Source: Paragorgia papillata (Eukaryota; Cnidaria; Anthozoa; Scleralcyonacea; Coralliidae). From it: DNA of 64,000 nucleotides. Under the pieces are notes generated by a model. That model did no database searches and was not told the DNA's origin. It worked only from the letters and a program-made list of their open reading frames with translations. Positions 42,873 through 55,826 of the stretch are shown one piece after another (the first letter of the stretch is position 1; every line of letters starts with the position of its first letter). Made by a program: the position numbers and the translations under genes. The stretch lies in assembly GCA_035771165.1 (NCBI GenBank), contig JAWNZC010000179.1:2353501-2417500 (forward strand), read 5' to 3'.

Positions 42873-44268
42873 GATTGCACCAGGGGAAGCCAACTTTTTT
42901 GAATCGGTAGCTATATAATTGTAAATTTCAAATATTTTGGCGGCCCGCACATGCAGTGGCCGATCTAGGATTCTGAATTAGGGGGCGCCGAACCAAAATG
43001 GGCGCCATCCAGAAGGAGAAAAGACATGTTCTTTCAAACATTTTTTAAATTTTAGGACCTCGGAAATGAGATTTCCTGCATTCCTTTCCAGCAAGTCGAA
43101 GAGATTTTAGTGGCAAATAAACATGTAGAACCAAAATATAAGAAGAAATTACTCCACTGAATGCTAATGCATAGCATGACTTTGCGGGCCAACCTAGCTG
43201 TGCAAATAGTAGTTTGTTTGTTAAGAAATTAAACATTTTGACGTCACATGTACATGCATGACAACTTATCTGCATGAGGTTATATTTCGTTGATATTATC
43301 AAACCCAAGTTAATTCGAGGGAAGCGTGTAGGTGTTTCTCCCTCAACACCAAACATGATGTAGAAGTTTTAAGCGATTATATATTTGATAACAGCAAAGA
43401 TATATGGCTTTTTTCGATAACTGATTATGCACATGTGACGTCAAAATGTTTAATTTGCATATCAAACAAACTGAAATATCTCAAAAACGAAGCAAGGAAA
43501 CGAAAAACTGCAAAAGATGATACTTTGTCATTTTAAGTTTTCTTTCAATACAGACTTAATTTTCGCTTCAATTAACCCTTTCACCACTGTAAGTTGGGGC
43601 CTTTTACTATTTTATTCTGGCTATAACGCCAGACGATTTTACTCGTCGAAAGAAGAACTCTATAGTACAGTACAGTAGAGTACAGTAGAGTACAGTACAG
43701 TACAGTACAGTACAGTACAGTATACAGTACAGTACAGTATAGTATGGTATAGTATAGTATAGTTAAGAAATAGAAAATGGCCGCCCGTGTTTATATAGCC
43801 TGATGCAAACACGAGAGTGAGTTGGGAGAATTCGAAAGTTAAAAAGTTACACACAACATAGAAACTTAAAATATACACCAAATGAAAGCTTATGAAATGC
43901 CTAACAACATACGTACACGATGTATTTCTACCATATATAGTTTGGACGTTATTATTAGCCATCTTCTTCAATAAACAAATATGGCGGGATTACTATGATA
44001 ATCAAAATTGTGAAGCTTGGCATGGGAGCCTCGTTTTCATGAAGTGTGACGTAATTATCGAAAAGGTTTCAGACCGGAGGGGTATGAGTAATGTCCTCGA
44101 TTACTAAAGTCAGCTAGAAAATTAGGCCCGTTTCAAACGTCGCTTTTCTCATGCGCCGAACCTAATGCAAATCAGCATGAACAAAGGGTTTCAGCTCGTA
44201 CCATGTGGTTCGGGGCATGAGAAGAGCGACGTTCAGTTGCAACAGTCCTTATATAGACACTTAATGAT
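42873..44268. other. Unit 1-specific DNA with a TACAG microsatellite
   Basis: Holds one transposon end (42955, CAGTGGCCGATCTAGG), a family B right half (to about 43570) and a TACAG array at 43660-43770. It is absent from unit 2, where 56545 joins directly to sequence matching 44269. No gene seen. Confidence 0.6.
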
Positions 44269-44339
44269 TAATCAACACTGATGCAACTGCCTAAATAGTC
44301 TTTTACGTTTTTGTTTCTTTTCTTTTCTTCTCTTTTCTT

Positions 44340-44560
44340 CTCTTCTCTTCTCAAATGCATTTTCACAGAACCGTTGTTGTGATGACAACACCCATAATAT
44401 GATTACCTATAAAAGCTCTTAAATGTGTTTCGGTTCGCTTTCACTTTCGAAATTGGAATGTAAGAATTAAGTCACGAAGACTATCAAGCTAAACTTCACA
44501 TTTCCTCTTTTTAGCATCCAATTTTCCGCACCGTTTTTATTGCTTATTATTTGATTAAAC
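44340..44560. promoter_or_regulatory. Block conserved upstream of all three small genes
   Basis: Contains TTTTCACAGAACCGTTGTTG, CGCTTTCACTTTCGAA and, on the minus strand, GAGGAAATGTGAAGTT. It is shared with 56815-57040 and 62800-63010. It could hold a 5' exon or promoter of the small genes, or simply be conserved by recent duplication. Confidence 0.4.
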
Positions 44561-44715
44561 GACGGCTGGTAAGAAATTGTTCTGTTTAATATGTATTAAT
44601 TGTTCTGAGAAATAGTTCACTTTACTGAGAAATGACTAATATTCTTGGAATCGTTATAAGTAATAGATAAAGCATGCATGAGCAGCGATCTGTATCTGCA
44701 AGCGAACCAGCCGTA

Positions 44716-46373
44716 CACTGTAAATTTCAGGGGGTAAAATTTACCCCATTTTGGGGGTAAAAGTGCTAATTTTGGGGGGGTGAATGATAAAGGGTAGTAA
44801 TTACCCCTTAAATAAGGGCAATTCTTCTTTTTGTCGCGCAGAATTACCCCTTTTACGGGGGTAATTTGTTGGAGCAAATTTTTTACCCATCTCGGGGTAA
44901 AAATGTAAAATTTACCTCTGAATAAGGGATAAAAATATAGGGGGGTAAAATTATCTAGGGGTAAAATCTACCCCCATTTTGGCCCTTGTAAGGGGTAACT
45001 AATAGTGGGGGTAAAAACTCCCCCCTACGTTGGGGGTAACCAGAACTGCAAGACAATGTTTTCGAAAATGGCGATTTTTTTTCGAAAGAGTGACATGAAG
45101 ACATAACTACAATTATCGTTAATATAAAAGCGTATGTAGGCAATTTTTTTTAAATTTTCTTGAATAGTTTTTTGTACACAAATGTGTATAATAGTTCAAA
45201 ATTAAGGTGAAGATTGTTTAGCAGATTGAAATCGACCTAAAGTTTACTTCCGTAAGCTTGTAAACATCGTCTGTGTGTAAAGGCTCAAAGGTGACTTAAA
45301 CACAACCTAAGACTGCTCACAAAAATGAAATTACTCTGGATTTGGTTTTGAATGTTGTTGTTTTATATTGGATTAAATTGGGGTACGTAAACAAGTGTTA
45401 TTTCCTATATTTTTTGCTCTACGACAATGTCTTTAAGTTGCTATTGAAATGAATTACTTTGAATGATTTTACACTTTTCTTGTGTCAAAAACAATGCGAA
45501 AAAGTTTGAACAAAAGAACTTAGCTCATTTATTTTTTGACTCGACAAAAGTTCATTGCTAATATATATCATGAACTTAGTTGAAACTATAATATTTTCGG
45601 CATTGTCTGTGTATCAAAGCTGAGGAGACAAGATTAAAATGGGCTGAACTGACTTTGAATCTAGTTCTTAACGTTGCAACGATTTAGTTTCTTTTCCCAT
45701 TTTGCTGGAAATTCGTATAGGTAAACAAATGTTTGTACATATTTTTGGCCTACAACAGTGTTTTATAAACTGTTATCGAAATAAATATTTTGTTTCTTCA
45801 TCGTATGATACGGAAACTGACCGGCTATTAACTCATAACATTAGTTCTATGTGGCAAAATTAATGTAAATGTTTTTGATCTGTCACAACTAGTCAACACA
45901 AATGGGTTTTTTTAATGAAACCCTTCCAAACCCATCACAAATGTCGTGAAACGTTATAAAATAAACGTGTTAAGAAAAGTAAAGAAAATATGAACTTAAC
46001 AATGTAATATTAAAGAAAAAACTCGGTTATATATCGTAAATTTCAATAATAAATATGAAGTGGCAGGTTGGCGCAGTGGTAAGGTAAGCAAACTAATGCA
46101 AGGTAAGTTAAGCCCGGGAGGTTAGGGTTAGTACTTGGATGGGTGACCCATTGGGAAGGTTAAGGCTCATAAAAAAGCATAAGAAATAGAGGACTGAGGC
46201 TACTCAATTTTTACCCCTTTATTTTTACCCTTAATTTTCACCCCACATTCCGGAGGTAAAAATTACCCCTTTTCAAATTGATTGAAATTTTACCCCCCAA
46301 AAACGGGGCGTTCTGTGGAAAACATTTTACCCCCACATTTTGGGGTATTTTTTACCCCCTGAAATTTACAGTG
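44716..46373. mobile_element. 1.66-kb TA-flanked element, empty site in unit 2
   Basis: Termini CACTGTAAATTTCAGGGGGT and the exact mirror, with TA at both ends. Unit 2 reads AGCCGTAGTATAAATC at 57173, the uninterrupted site. Repeats of GGGGTAAAATTTACCCC mark both ends. There is no transposase; a 5S-derived SINE fragment sits inside near the right end. Confidence 0.92.
46065..46175 (+). mobile_element. 5S rRNA-derived SINE fragment
   Basis: AAGTTAAGCCCGGGAGGTTA, then GTTAGTACTTGGATGGGTGA, preceded by an A-box-like GTTGGCGCAGTGGTAAGG. Confidence 0.7.
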
Positions 46374-47221
46374 TAGTATAAATCACATACAGATCGGCTG
46401 TGAATGCTTTATCGTACTTATCAAATGGACGCATCTAAATAGGCATGTTTTCAAACTATTTTTCAAGTTGGAGTGATTATAGCTAAGTAAATTGAGGAAA
46501 AAGTTTATGTAAATCAGGACAAATCTGTATGCGATTTACAGATATTGATTAAATATTCATTTCTTTTGAATTTTCTTCATGAATTTTAAAAATGAATTTG
46601 ATAAGAGAAGATATACTCATATAGCACAATTACATTACTCTAATGTTACTGCATGGTTAAAGTAATTAACGAAATATTAGATTACTGCATTAGTAAAATT
46701 ATATTATATATACTTTTTGAGACTCATTCGTTGGTGAATCCTAGTACTATAGTCTAATTCCTTCATGATATAGCTTCAGTGTACATTGTCCATCAACAAA
46801 TTGCACTTATATATACTGAACAAGAAAAAAGTCGTATTGTTTTACGAAGTATATTTACGAAGTAGATGCACCAATTTCGAGAAAGGACTCTGATCGAGCC
46901 TTCATGCAAAAGAGAGCATCAATAAGATTTGTATTTGAACGAACGCTTGCTCGTCAATGACGCACCTATATATGTATAAGGCCTATAATAAAGGAACCGA
47001 TTACACGAGGCGAGTTGGTCCAGGTAACCAGATTTTTTACTGACTCGTTTGATTAGTATCGTACTGTGGTTTTGAAACTCGTATAAACTAAATTTGCAAA
47101 GAAGAATTGGCCGGTTTAGTTTAGATACCACAATGCTGTAACATTGATTCAAATACCAAGAAAAGTTTCCTGACATGCATGAGCTAGCTGCATGGGGACA
47201 GTACGGTGGTCACACTTCACT

Positions 47222-47250
47222 CTGACGAAGGGCTCCGCTCGAAACGTCAG
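47222..47250 (+). ncRNA. Hammerhead-ribozyme-like motif of a Penelope element end (unit 1)
   Basis: CTGACGA, a GGGC-TCC-GCTC stem-loop, GAAAC, then GTC, with ACT before and AGT after that can pair as stem I. Penelope-like retroelements are known to carry minimal hammerhead motifs with this core order. The rest of the element is not recognisable here. Confidence 0.5.
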
Positions 47251-48050
47251 TTTTCCGTTATCAAAAACCTCGGCAGTAAAACAAGCTTTTCACTTTGCTC
47301 TATCTAAAACACTGCCTAGGCAGCACTCTATGTTCTTACATAGTGTGAAACAAAATTGCTCCTTTCTGTTTAGGACATTTGAAACTGTTATGTATATATT
47401 AATCACGTGCGGAATCGTCGTCACTAAACCGTGGTCAGGTATGATATATAGACAACAAGTTTTTTCAGCTTAGAGTTATTGAAGCTTCCTCAATTCTTGC
47501 TATATATAATATACAAGATATCGTAAGTTAATACCGAGAAAAACTCAAAGCTCTAGACGGGTCTCAAACTCACAAACAATATGATACTTCTCGTTCCGAG
47601 GCCATTATAGTTAAGAGAAGTAATATATAACAGAAGTTTGGTAGACGTTCGTCAAGCTCGAATATACTCAGAAAATGTTTCTGAACCAAAGATAGGAATG
47701 GAAGTTTGTTGGGTTGCATGCAACCTTCTGACTATAATGACTATAGTTAGACGCTGTAACCATTGAGCAACTGTTGTCAGTCTGAGGTTTGAATCGAAAG
47801 CTAAGAAAACAAAATCAGTCATATAAATTATGTGCTTCCTAAGCGCATGGTAGCCTTTGGATACGACACGTACAGTTAAAGCGACGTTAAAGGTAAGTGA
47901 TGAGTATAAGTCTAAAATGCAATCTTGTAACAGACGTTCGTCATGCTCGGATATTCAGAAAATCTTTCTGACCCCAAACAAGGATCCAACCTGTAGAAGG
48001 CTCCTAATAACAGTTAGACGTACGCTCTAACCATCGACCTACAGCGAGTC

Positions 48051-48269
48051 ACGAACGAGAACGCAAGTCATCGCAAGTTGGCAGTCACAAATTTCTGTGG
48101 CGGTCGTTCGAACATCCAAATTAACAAAATAAAGGTTTCATGAGTGTTTTAAACAAGTTTTAACTTTGTCACGGTACATAATATTTTCGGGAAATTATTC
48201 AGAGCGGTTGGTTGAGATAGCGTGACTGCCAACTTGCGATGACTTGCGTTCTCGTTTGATTAGGGCTTA
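48051..48269. mobile_element. Harbinger-like MITE (family A) copy 2
   Basis: Left terminus lacks the first bases (starts ACGAACGAGAACGC), right terminus complete (TTGATTAGGGCT then TAA). Confidence 0.8.
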
Positions 48270-49134
48270 AGAATACAAAATCAGTCATATAAATTATGTG
48301 CTTCCTATAATTATGGTAGCGTTTGGATATGAGACGTATAGTTAAAGCGACGTTAAAGGTAAGTGACTAGCATAAGTCTAAAATGCAATGTTGTAACAGA
48401 CGTTTGGCAGACTGTTCGTCATGTTCGGATATTCAGAAACTCTTTCTGACCCCAAACAAGGATCCAACCTGTAAAAGGCTCCTATAATAACAGTTAGACG
48501 TTCTAACAATCGACCTACTGCCATATTGACTATTAGGGCTTGGACGGAGAGCTAAAAATTGCACATTCAGTCATATATGTGTTTCCCAAGCGGTAGCATT
48601 TGCATATATGAAAGTAAGTGGTACGCTTGTAACAAAAATTTAGTAAACGTTTGCTAAACTCGAATACGCGCCAGAAAATGTTTCTGAGCCCAAGACATTG
48701 TTCGAAACTAATGATCGGTTAGATTTACAAGGATAAATATCGTCAAAAAAGATCAACACTTCTTACCTTGAAAATTAACGGCAACTTTGAGTTGAAATGT
48801 CCAGCACAAACAGTCAACTTCTCTGAGACGGGATCGGTGAACACTATAATACAACTGACCACGAACTCTTCAATTTATACCCTCGCAGCAGAGCACGCTT
48901 ACGTAAGGGAAATTCCCATAAGTTATTCGTGATGACGCTTGCAAAAATCAGCCAGCATGGCCATATATGGAGACTTTTCTTTGTGTTTCTTGGAAAACCA
49001 TCAGTTTCTTTTTAAAATAGAATCCGGTCTAGAGTAGTTGGGAGATGTCAAAAATAAAACACTATAGTGATGCAGAAAACATGTTAATGTAGAACGTCAA
49101 ATCACCACGTGGAACAAACACTGGTTAATTCTCT

Positions 49135-49549
49135 ACTGGGTGCAGTCCATATATGGAGATCTTTATTTCATGAATGACGAATCAAAAGTGAAACTTAAAA
49201 ATATAGAATCTTATATGAAGCAAGGGAAAGTCCCTGCATATTTTGTCACAGAGACCCATGTGCTACCAAACAATTGTTCCACTACTGGATGCAGTCTTTA
49301 TTATGGAGATAGTTATTTAATGAATGAGAAATCAAAAGTGAAAGTTAAAAATATAGAATCTTATATGAAACAAGGGAAAGTCCCTGCATATTTTGTCAGA
49401 GAGATCCACGTGGTACGTACCAAACAATTGTTCCATTACTGGGTGCAGGCCATATATGGAGATGTTTATTTCATGAATGACGAATAAAAAGTAAAAGTCA
49501 AAAATATAGAATTTATATGAAACAAGGGAAAGTCCCTGCATATTTTGTC
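49135..49549. repeat. About 150-bp tandem repeat, 2.8 copies
   Basis: TGCAGTCCATATATGGAGAT and variants start at 49140, 49290 and 49445; each is followed by GAATCAAAAGTGAAA and GGGAAAGTCCCTGCAT, itself a perfect palindromic GGGA-AAG-TCCC. Confidence 0.85.
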
Positions 49550-49559
49550 ACAGTTTGGT

Positions 49560-50690
49560 ATACAATGGGTGCATCTGTATACAGACGGTACGGATGGCAG
49601 ACAGTGTAGTGTTTGCATACGGTACAGATGGCAAAGTTAGTGCATAGTGTCCGCAGATGATGCAAACGGTACATTTGCTTAGGGATGGTATAACAGATGG
49701 TTACAGACGCTACGGATGGCAAAGTTCGTGTAGTGTTTGAAGAGAGTACAGGTGGTACAGATAAATGTATTGGCTCACGGACAGTTTACAACAGATGGTT
49801 ACGGACGGTAGGCATGGTAGAGTTAGTGTGGTGTTTGCAGATGGTGCAGGTGTAATACATCAGCATACAAAAGTTACCAGTACGTTATATTGAAGGCTCG
49901 TATTGCGACGCAACAGAGAAAAGATTGTAACGATCGCTCAACAATCTTTGATTCATAGTTAACGTGAGATTTGTTCGTGTTATACGATACATACCTATTA
50001 GTTTACATACCTAGTGCATGTAACAATACAAAGGATGACAGTTTATAGTTGACATTGGAAGCGTGTTAGTCAAGTCATTTTCTATTTGTTATTTTTTGTA
50101 AAGGCAAGCGCAGGACTAATATGTAAGTACTGTAGGGTTTGTTAGTTATTTGTCATATAGTTAGTTTTGTAGTTAACGCACGAGCGCGCCTTATAAGCAT
50201 CTCATATCGCTGATGTATTTGTTGAACAATTGTTCTTTTTCGCCTGAAGACAATTTAGAATGACGCGCGATTATCTTAATTTTATTTAGTTTACGGCTAC
50301 AACGATTGATGTGAATCAATAAAAGAATACCTTTCTTTTCTATACTCTTACGCTGATTGTCGCAGTGGGGCGATTTGACACCCCTTGATCTATTCGGCCT
50401 TTCCATCTTGCGAGTCGCATCTCCAACATTACAAAGATACTATCCGTGCAATGTCAATGACAATTTCATCAGGCGTACATCGACCAGACCGCACATAGAC
50501 CACACCTACTCTAAGTCTTTTAAAAAGCACCGAACTAAAAAAAGCGCGATTATGCTTGATCGGAGCATGCGTGCCAACCATGCATACACATGCAGTACCC
50601 TCAAAGACGTTGCCTAAAAGGCATTACATATCAATAGCGCTCAGGGAAGGATACATCTATTTAAAATATATATTTCAGAGTAAAATTTAG
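49560..50690. other. Inter-unit DNA, degenerate GATGG repeats, no gene recognised
   Basis: 49560-49860 has irregular ACGGTACGGATGGCA/GTGTAGTGTTTG units. The rest is AT-rich without recognisable features. Confidence 0.5.
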
Positions 50691-50709
50691 ATGCTATATA
50701 CACAGCCAA

Positions 50710-51070
50710 AATTGGGCAACTTGTAACAGGTTTGCAGCCGGCCAAATTGTCACAACTTGTCGTCAACAAGCCTGAACCCGGAGATGCGTTTGCTCAGCTT
50801 GTTGCGGCTTGTGGTGACACGGTCTGCAACAAGTTTCCAACAGGCTTGTTGCAAGTTGTTGCGACAGAGCCGTAGCAATGCTGTTGCCAACAGGCTTGTT
50901 GCCAACAACTTGCTACGGCTCTGCGGACAACAAATTGCAACAGGTCTGTTGCCGCAAGTCTGTTACGGCCTGGTGAAATCAACAGGTTTGTTGCAACTAC
51001 GTTGACAACTTGTAACAAACCTGCAAATCCAACAAGTTGTAACAAACTTAACAATCCTGTGAGACTTCTG
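50710..51070. repeat. TTGCAACAGGCTTGTTG-type repeat cluster
   Basis: Many half-palindromic units CAACAGGCTTGTTGC, ACAACTTG and GCGACAGAGCCGTAGCA recur in both orientations. Confidence 0.8.
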
Positions 51071-52964
51071 CTTTGTATAATTCTGTTGGATGACACGACA
51101 TTTTGGTGTTTTCTCCTTCAAAAGCGCGATTTTGACCTTTTTAGTTTTTTGATTCAAAACCAGGTGTTTCTTGATCTACATCAAATTCTGAAAGATAGAC
51201 CTAATTTTGCGGTGTCATAAAACTGCCAATGTTTGCGGTTTGTTGCGCGAATCAAATGACATTTTCCGTCCTTAGTTTTTTCCCCGTTCGTCTATTTCAG
51301 GAAATCGAGATGTTTAATAGTCAAGTAAAGATATCCTAAAATGTATAATTTTGGTCATATCTAAAAAAATTGTCAGAACTATTAAAACACAGAAAGATGT
51401 CTTTCTGAAACAACACATTCTATATTTGAATATAAATTAACACCATAGCTGCCAACTCACCGATCTTCAGGTCTCCCCACTTCCACGGCGAAAATTTTCG
51501 GCCTCTCAGTTTATTCTCTCTTTTGTTTCTTGCAAAAGAATGAAGATTATACTAAATGTCAGGCTAAACTATAAATATAAGAATTCTAAACTACCTGAAA
51601 GTAGTCGTAAGTACTTGAAGCGTTGATATCGAGACGAAACTGAGAGAGAAGCCAAAGGAACAGCGTATAGCGTATAGTCAATTTGTATAGTGCTACGTTA
51701 ATATAATATGATTATTTCGAGTGTAATTTGGAAAAGAACATACACGAGCGACTTTTCAAATAACTCAAATGAGTACGAGTCAAAATTGCTCAAGAAATCA
51801 TGCTATTACATATTAATATAAATGCTTAATTCCTGGGTTGCATGTTACGTCATGGCAGCCATGTTGGTTGGTAGGTATAAAAGAATATTATATTAGATGC
51901 TATTGCCTATTGTACCTACCAACCAATATAGCCGCATGTGTGTTTGTCCTCTAAATCTCAGGAGATTGATTGAAACCCACCTATACTCTGAGAAATTTGC
52001 ACTATATAGTCTAACGGGATAGTTTTGCTTTGTTTTCGGCTAGGTTTTGCATGGTTCACGTGACAAACGTAAATTTTTCCAAAATCTGATAGACTTCTTA
52101 AAAACACTGAATTGTACATTTCAAGATACACAGTATTGTCTATTTTTCACTTTAATTTGTGTGTACATTTTGCAAACTATTAGTTAGAATTGTTTGCAAA
52201 GCTTATCATTTGATATCAAATGATGATAAATGTGAAAAATTATCTTTTTCTTTGTTGTCCTTTCAAACCCTATGGAATGTTTTATTTTAGTGAATTACTC
52301 TTCTTAGTATAACTAAACTAAAAGGTAATTCTAATTACCTCTTCGTATACAACCTAATGTATTTAAAAATTAGAATGCAAAATTACACAAAATTGTGTAT
52401 TCTGCTATGTTCTTTAAGTTTCTGAAATGTTATCAAGAAGACTTTTATACTTTGTCACGTAACCAGCGCAAAGCCTGTTTCATTTCTGTAGTTTGTTTCA
52501 TTTCTCTTATTCATTCAGTTGAGATATCATTTTATGCGTATTATTAAATAGTTTAATTAATTAATTATTTACTTTAAACACATTTAGTGAATGCTTGTTA
52601 GATTAATGTATGTACTTATATAGACTCAAGAGTGCAAGACTCTTCCCCATCATGGGATGATCTAGAACTAAAGTTCGCAGGGAGCTACGACTATACAGTT
52701 CTTGTTTGATTCTAGCAACCAATTTTTATTTACATGTACTGATGTACATATTATATATACAAAGTCAAACGTCCACTCAACCAAAAGTTTAACAGAAGGG
52801 GATGTGCCCGGAAACGTATTGTGTTTCAATAAAGTTCTCTTGATGTGACATATATGTTGAACGTTATTATATATTTTAACAAATTTACGTTTACACAATT
52901 ATAGTTAATTATAGCCAATTATAATCTTAATTCCAATAGTCATTTATAGTGACAATTATATTAA

Positions 52965-53430
52965 CTTCGATTGACTTGAATGGAAGAAGTGTTTCGAAAT
53001 TCGGAACAGTTTTCGTCTCGTAATTCGAAATTTCTACATCAATTTCTGTCGACTTGAATGGAAAAAGTATTCCAAAATTTGGTACGACGTTTCTTCGTAA
53101 TTTGCAAATTTTAAATTTCTGTTGATTTTAATGGCAAAAATATTCCAAAATGGCGAAATTTGGAACAACTTTTTTTCGTAATTCGCAATTTATGATAATT
53201 TCTTTTGACTCGAATGGAAAAAGTATTCCCAAATTCGGAACAACTTTTTTTCGTAATTCGCAATTTTTGCCAATTTCTTTTGACTCGAATGGAAAAAGTA
53301 TTCCGAAATTCGGAACAATTTTTCTTCGTAATTCGCAATTTCTACCAATTTCTGTTGACTCGAATGGAAAAAGGATTCCGAAATTCGGAACAACTTTTCT
53401 TCGTAATTCGCAATTTCTATCAATTTTTCT
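52965..53430. repeat. 75-bp tandem repeat, unit 2 (6 or more copies)
   Basis: TTCGTAATTCGCAATTT at 53175, 53250, 53325 and 53400, exactly 75 bp apart, with older copies upstream. Two or more copies longer than the unit 1 array. Confidence 0.9.
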
Positions 53431-53559
53431 TGCTCAAATGCATAGGATTTCAAATCAGGACAACTTGCTGGCTTATTGCGATAAAAAGAAGACGATAACA
53501 ATTTTCGGCAAAACTAATGAATTTAACACAATATATGAGCTGCATAGTCTCTGTTCAAG

Positions 53560-54563
53560 GCGTGCGACAAAATTAATAGAGGAATGATTCCACCAGTACT
53601 ACGACAGTACAACGTCCCGGAAGAAATGATAACCATGGTGATGGCGTTGTACAGAACACCAAGCACGCAAGTGAGAACATGCTTTGGTAAAACCAAGTCA
53701 TTTGAAGTGAAAGTAGGTTTACATCAGGGCCCAGCTCTAAGTCCACTGTTGTTCATAATACTTTTGGATTACATCAGTAAGCAATGCCCAATGGAGCGAG
53801 GACAGAAGGTCATTCATGCCGACGACATCGCACTGGGAAACAACATAGCAGAGGAATTACAACAAGCAGTAGAGAAATGGTACAACCAACTGGCAGTACA
53901 TGGTATGCGGATGAGTAAGGCAAAAACGGAAGTACTAGAAGTCAGCCAGTGCCACGACTGCAGATCACAGTGGACGGACAGCAACTGAAGCAAACAACAG
54001 CCTTCAGATACTTAGTAAGTTGGCTACATGAGAGTGGAGATCTGGATAGAGAGGTACAGGCAAGACTGCAGGCAACAGGGAACACATGGAGGAATGTAAG
54101 CGGAATAATATACGACAAACGGATGCCGATGAGACTGAAGACGCAGGTGTGCAAAACGATGGTAAGACCGGTGATTCTATATGGGGCAGAGACTTGGGCA
54201 GTGAAGGAAGAACATGCGAAGAAACTGGAAGTAGTGGAGATGAGATGTCTACGAGCCATTAGAGGAGTAACAAGACGAGAGAGAATGAGAAACGAAGACA
54301 TAAGGCAGGAATTGAAGGTGGCGGAACTAAGAGAGAAGATACGAGAAAGCAGGCTGAGATGGTACGGACACGTAAAGAGAATGGAGGAGGGGGAGTTCGT
54401 TAGATGGGCAACGGAGCGCAGGGAACCAGGAACAAGGAAGAGAGGACGACCGAGAAAGCGATGGATGGATTGTGTTCGGGATGGGAGAGTGGTGGATCTG
54501 GACAAAGTCGATGACAGAATAGAGTGGAGAGAAGTGTCGAGACGACCCGACCCCCCTTGAGGG
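53560..54563 (+). mobile_element. 5'-truncated non-LTR retrotransposon
   Basis: About 1 kb that interrupts unit 2 between GTTCAAGGC and ACAATTTACAACATA. Unit 1 has about 50 bp at the same place that unit 2 lacks, so the insertion came with a target deletion. No poly(A) tail is seen. Confidence 0.85.
53584..54560 (+). pseudogene. LINE reverse transcriptase C-terminal part, frameshifted
   Basis: The first frame (53584-53988) has the RT motif GLHQGPALSPLLF and HADDIAL where YADD is expected, so the catalytic-motif Tyr is changed. A shift at about 53940-53950 moves to the second frame (53949-54560), which continues QQLKQTTAFRYL, ILYGAETWAV, LRWYGHVKRM and KRGRPRKRW, the usual C-terminal sequence of many animal LINEs. 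The N-terminal RT and endonuclease are missing. Dead copy. Confidence 0.88.
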
Positions 54564-55026
54564 GACAATTTACAACATATTTTCCCAATAAAATTCTGAA
54601 TAATTTTTATTTTACTTAGATATGTCGTTCAGTGCGAACTAAGATTTCACAAGACAGTCCAGTCCGTCTTTTAACTGCAAAAAATGCGTTAACATTTTGT
54701 AATGTGTAATTTTTTGGGATGAAAACTCTATTTTTGCGACAAAATCGAAATAATATCGAAAAAATCGCTGAAAAAAATTACTTTGGAAAAAACCCGTTTT
54801 AATTTAGAATGCGTGTTTTGTCTTAAAACAAGATTAAATATCTTAAAACAAGAAATAGAATCTTAAAATAGGAAAATTAATCTCGACAAGATTTAGAGGT
54901 TTTGCAGTGAGTATAGCCAAAAAAAGAAAAAGGAGAGTGTGCACAAAGCAGAAAGCGTACGTATGCGCAAAACAAAGGAGTGTGCGCGCAAAACAGAAAC
55001 CGCATGCGCAAAACAAAGGAAAGCGG

Positions 55027-55752
55027 GTCGGCGTTAGATCATATTGAGTTAACGTACAGTGACGTCAGAATATTACAGGAGCGGAAGTAGCATGATGCTG
55101 GATTAGCACTAGATTATATAATGATGTCAGAACTTTCATATTATGGCGGGAAGTTGCGGGAAAATAGAAAACAAGAATGGAGGCCGGAGGTGGATGACAG
55201 CGAAGGGCAGTTATTGTTTCTTTCGAGGGAGGAATTACTCGATGTTTTCGAAGATTTTAAGAAATAAACTTGCACCGGATGGCGATGCGTTTAGAAGGAA
55301 TCGAATTTCGGTAAGTAGACTGAACTGTTTAATAATTCATAAAGATGCAAATCACCGAAAATACCAATTGCGAAATTACTACTGACAGTAAAGACCGCAA
55401 TCCCATGTGCGAGGTGTACAAAAAAAAATGAAGCGCGGTTTATCATCACATTTATCATCATTTGATATAAAATGATAAGCTTTGCAAACAATTCTAACTA
55501 ATAGTTTGCAAAATGTACACACAAATTAAAGTGAAAAATAGACAATACTGTGTATTTTGAGACGTATCTTGACGGACTTAACAATTAAATTACTTTTAAC
55601 ATACAGTATATTAGGCATGAGAAATCGGCTTGCCTTCCTGCGCCATTTTTAAAGTGCAAGTTGAACTCCAAAGTATCATATCTCAATACTTCCGCTGCTA
55701 TAAAAATTCTGACGTCACTGTACGTTAACTCAATATGATCTAACGCCGACCA
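55027..55752. mobile_element. Palindromic element in unit 2
   Basis: GTCGGCGTTAGATCATATTG and its mirror at the right end, arms running through AACGTACAGTGACGTCAGAA. The centre holds an inverted copy (55441-55563) of the unit's own 52105-52230 segment. Confidence 0.8.
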
Positions 55753-55820
55753 GGAAAGCGCGCGCAAAACAGGAAGCGCATGCGTAAACTGAAAAGAAAG
55801 CGTGCGCAAAACAGAGCAAT

Positions 55821-55826
55821 TTTATT
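55821..55826 (-). promoter_or_regulatory. Poly(A) signal, paralogue 2
   Basis: AATAAA on the minus strand about 165 nt past the stop codon. Confidence 0.6.

Larger units (their letters stand above)
36841..49549. repeat. Segmental duplication unit 1
   Basis: Shares, in the same order and orientation, anchors with unit 2: AATGAGTACGAGTCAAAATT (36867/51768), the 231-bp stretch 38401-38631/52668-52898, the 75-bp tandem repeat, the small gene, the block at 44340/56815, and 47180-48700/58600-60110, up to the 150-bp repeat at 49141/60528. Unit 1 has extra MITEs (41.0-44.2 kb) and a 1.66-kb element. Confidence 0.9.

Noticed and set aside
53942..54568. 208-residue minus-strand open frame
   Set aside because: It is the antisense shadow of the LINE reverse transcriptase fragment.
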